DNA from: CAXXOK01 sp963675365
Lineage (GTDB): Bacteria > Bacillota > Clostridia > Christensenellales > Aristaeellaceae
NCBI GenBank assembly: GCA_963675365.2
Contig: CAXXVA010000003.1
Span: forward strand, 1 to 64,000
Direction: 5' to 3'
DNA length: 64,000 nucleotides
Shown: positions 62,640 to 64,000 of the stretch, in pieces
Layout: each line of letters starts with the position of its first letter
Numbering within the stretch: position 1 is the first letter of the stretch
Made by a program: the position numbers and the translations under genes
The notes under the pieces: model-generated
Database searches by the model: none
What the model saw: the letters and a program-made list of their open reading frames with translations, nothing else
What the model was told of the DNA's origin: nothing

Positions 62640-63089
62640 TCACTTTCCCCGTACATCCTGGATGGCTTCGGCGGCCTGGATGGGGTTGAGGACGCGGCCC
62701 ATGGAGACGACCTTGCCGTCCACCACGAGCGCGGGGGTGGACATCACGCCGTACCCGGCGATGACCGCCATCTCGGAGACCAGTTCCACCGTATCGTCCA
62801 TACCGAGGGTGCGGAGCGCTTCCTGCGTATTCTCCATCAGCTTATGGCAGTTTTTACAGCCGCCGCCAAGCACCTTGATAAAGCGCTCGGTCTTTTCCTC
62901 TGGAGGGCAGCAATCGTCGCCGCAGCAGCAGTTTGCGGATTCGGCCTCTTCCGGGGTGCAGCAGTCGTCGCCTTCGCAACAGGGTTCGTCGGCGTCGTTT
63001 TCAGGGGTGCAGCAGCTGCCGCTGTCGCATGCGTCGCAGCAGCCGCAGGACTGGGGCTGGAGGTTCTTGAAAAAATCCAATAATGGCAT
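62640..63089 (-). CDS. Thioredoxin-fold redox protein with Cys-rich N-terminal extension
   Basis: Two parts. Residues 1 to about 65 hold 15 Cys, mostly in pairs (SCGCCDACDSGSCC, EPCCEGDDCC, NCCCGDDCC) separated by acidic linkers. The rest is a small redox-active disulfide domain of the thioredoxin_3 (TM0996-like) type: IKVLGGGCKNCHKL with the CxxC, and the cis-Pro STPALVVDG. Such domains commonly accompany PF03773 permeases, as here (19 bp downstream of the permease). The Cys-rich part suggests metal or metalloid binding; this is inference. The start is set at ATG 63089 (149 residues), 9 bp from AAAGG; ATG 63098 directly abuts that site. Confidence 0.85.
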   Translation of the reverse strand: MPLLDFFKNLQPQSCGCCDACDSGSCCTPENDADEPCCEGDDCCTPEEAESANCCCGDDCCPPEEKTERFIKVLGGGCKNCHKLMENTQEALRTLGMDDTVELVSEMAVIAGYGVMSTPALVVDGKVVSMGRVLNPIQAAEAIQDVRGK

Positions 63090-63108
63090 AGGGATCATCC
63101 TTTCTGCA

Positions 63109-64000
63109 TTAGAGTATCCAGGCTTGAATCGCGTTGAAGAAATAACCTACGAGAATAATGCCGACGGTGCAGATGCCGATAAACAGCGCGAGGAGCTTGG
63201 GTTTAACGGCCTTGCGCAGCAGGATCAGCGACGGCAGCGACAGGGTGGTGACCGCCATCATAAAGCTTAGCACCGTGCCAAGCTGCGCACCCTTGGTGAG
63301 AAGGGCTTCGGCGATCGGGATGGTGCCGAAGATGTCGGCATACACCGGCACGCCGACCAGCGTGGCGAGTACCACGCCAAAGGGATTATTGTTCCCAAGT
63401 ACGGCGGTGATCCACGTTTCCGGAATCCAGTTGTGGATGACCGCGCCGATGCTCACGCCGATGAGGATATAAGGAAAGACCTTTTTAAAGGTTACAAGCA
63501 TCTGTTCCTTGGAATAGCGCACGCGGTCGCGCCGGGTAAGGGTGGGGGAGGAGATATCAACGCTTCCCGCGGTGAGGATAAAGCTTTCCACGTACCGTTC
63601 CATACGCAGTTTTTCGATGATCGTGCCGCCGACCACCGCCACGATCAGCCCGACGATCACATAGAGAATCGCCACGTTTGCGCCGAAGATGCTCATGAGA
63701 ATAAGCAGCGATCCCAGATCGACCATCGGGGACGAGATCAGGAACGAAAACGTTACCCCGACCGGCAGTCCCGCCGAGGAAAAGCCGATAAACAGCGGGA
63801 TGGACGAACACGAGCAAAACGGGGTTACCGTGCCAAGCAGCGCCGCTACGATATTGGCGCCGACGCCGTGGAAGCGGCTGAGGATTTTTTTGCTGCGCTC
63901 CGGCGGGAAGAAGCTTTGGATATAGCTGATGATAAAAATCAGAAAGCACAACAGAATCGTAATCTTGATCACGTCGTACAGGAAGAATTGCAGGCTCCCG
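63109..64000 (-). CDS. Permease of the ArsP/YraQ (DUF318, PF03773) family, 5' end outside window
   Basis: Membrane permease linked in other bacteria to export of arsenicals or other metal(loid)s. Visible: TM segments, the conserved TVTPFCSCSSIPLFIGFSSAGLPVG (cysteine pair), SSPMVDLGSLLILM, and a second half with GVPVYADIFGTIPIAEALL and MMAVTTLSLPSLILL. A GTG at 63972 could start it, but the frame remains open to the window edge with SLQFFLYDVIKI, which matches the usual N-terminal region of this family, so the real start lies beyond 64000. It is followed after 19 bp by the Cys-rich thioredoxin-fold gene. The substrate is not determined. Confidence 0.9.
   Translation of the reverse strand, partial: GSLQFFLYDVIKITILLCFLIFIISYIQSFFPPERSKKILSRFHGVGANIVAALLGTVTPFCSCSSIPLFIGFSSAGLPVGVTFSFLISSPMVDLGSLLILMSIFGANVAILYVIVGLIVAVVGGTIIEKLRMERYVESFILTAGSVDISSPTLTRRDRVRYSKEQMLVTFKKVFPYILIGVSIGAVIHNWIPETWITAVLGNNNPFGVVLATLVGVPVYADIFGTIPIAEALLTKGAQLGTVLSFMMAVTTLSLPSLILLRKAVKPKLLALFIGICTVGIILVGYFFNAIQAWIL

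Overview
The window looks like core chromosome of a GC-rich (about 60% G+C by eye) member of the Bacillota, most likely class Clostridia. This is an inference. It rests on the gene neighbourhoods (infB-rbfA-nrnA-truB-ribF-rpsO-pnp; mreBCD-PBP2-minD-rodA; pyrK/pyrD class 1B), Gram-positive style Shine-Dalgarno sites and promoters, a SpoIID/LytB-type protein, an FMN riboswitch before ribU, a tandem glycine riboswitch before a split gcvPA/gcvPB operon, and a LexA box of the Gram-positive CGAAC-N4-GTTC type. I saw no rRNA or tRNA genes, transposase, phage genes or CRISPR array.

Layout. (1) 1-9704, + strand: translation and RNA-decay genes, from a 5'-truncated infB to pnp, then an M16 peptidase. 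(2) 9688-10950, - strand: an MFS transporter, divergent from uvrA. (3) 11137-20493, + strand: uvrA (LexA box), an MBL/beta-CASP protein, a GH3 glycosidase, FMN riboswitch plus ribU, and tsaE-tsaB-rimI. (4) 20483-24860: an RNA methyltransferase (-), HD protein, deoB and punA (+), udk (-). (5) 25067-36798, - strand: a complete UMP operon pyrC-carA-carB-pyrK-pyrD-pyrF-pyrE-pyrB-pyrI running on into a spoIID-like gene, from one consensus promoter. (6) 37051-40164: gpsA-like and nitroreductase genes (-), gap (+). (7) 40293-45871, - strand: gcvT-gcvH-gcvPA-gcvPB-lplA. (8) 46044-53353, + strand: glnS-gltX-leuS and an ABC-2 transporter pair. (9) 53637-62488, + strand: maf-mreB-mreC-mreD-PBP2-minD-rodA-thpR-CxxC protein. 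(10) 62640-64000, - strand: a Cys-rich thioredoxin-fold protein and a PF03773-type permease that leaves the window.

How it fits together. The cell makes pyrimidines de novo and salvages nucleosides (deoB, punA, udk). It imports riboflavin under FMN control, and its RibF keeps only the FAD-synthetase half. It cleaves glycine with a lipoylated H protein and has LplA in the same operon. It is probably rod-shaped, given the elongasome cluster.

The least explained material is intergenic. Two imperfect palindromes of about 163 bp share a central CCTCGACGTAGCGC core (8185-8347 and 18017-18180); the second lies inside the ribU leader. A two-part repeat occurs before the terminators at 40182 and 53369. 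Two arrays of small hairpins lie at 24893-25061 and 62497-62629. The clearest coding anomaly is a one-base frameshift in pyrF at a G5 run (29036-29040). Others are the single-domain RibF, a PYGRPANPQG repeat array in IF-2, and a 15-cysteine extension on the thioredoxin-fold protein. I found no clearly novel defence or biosynthetic system.
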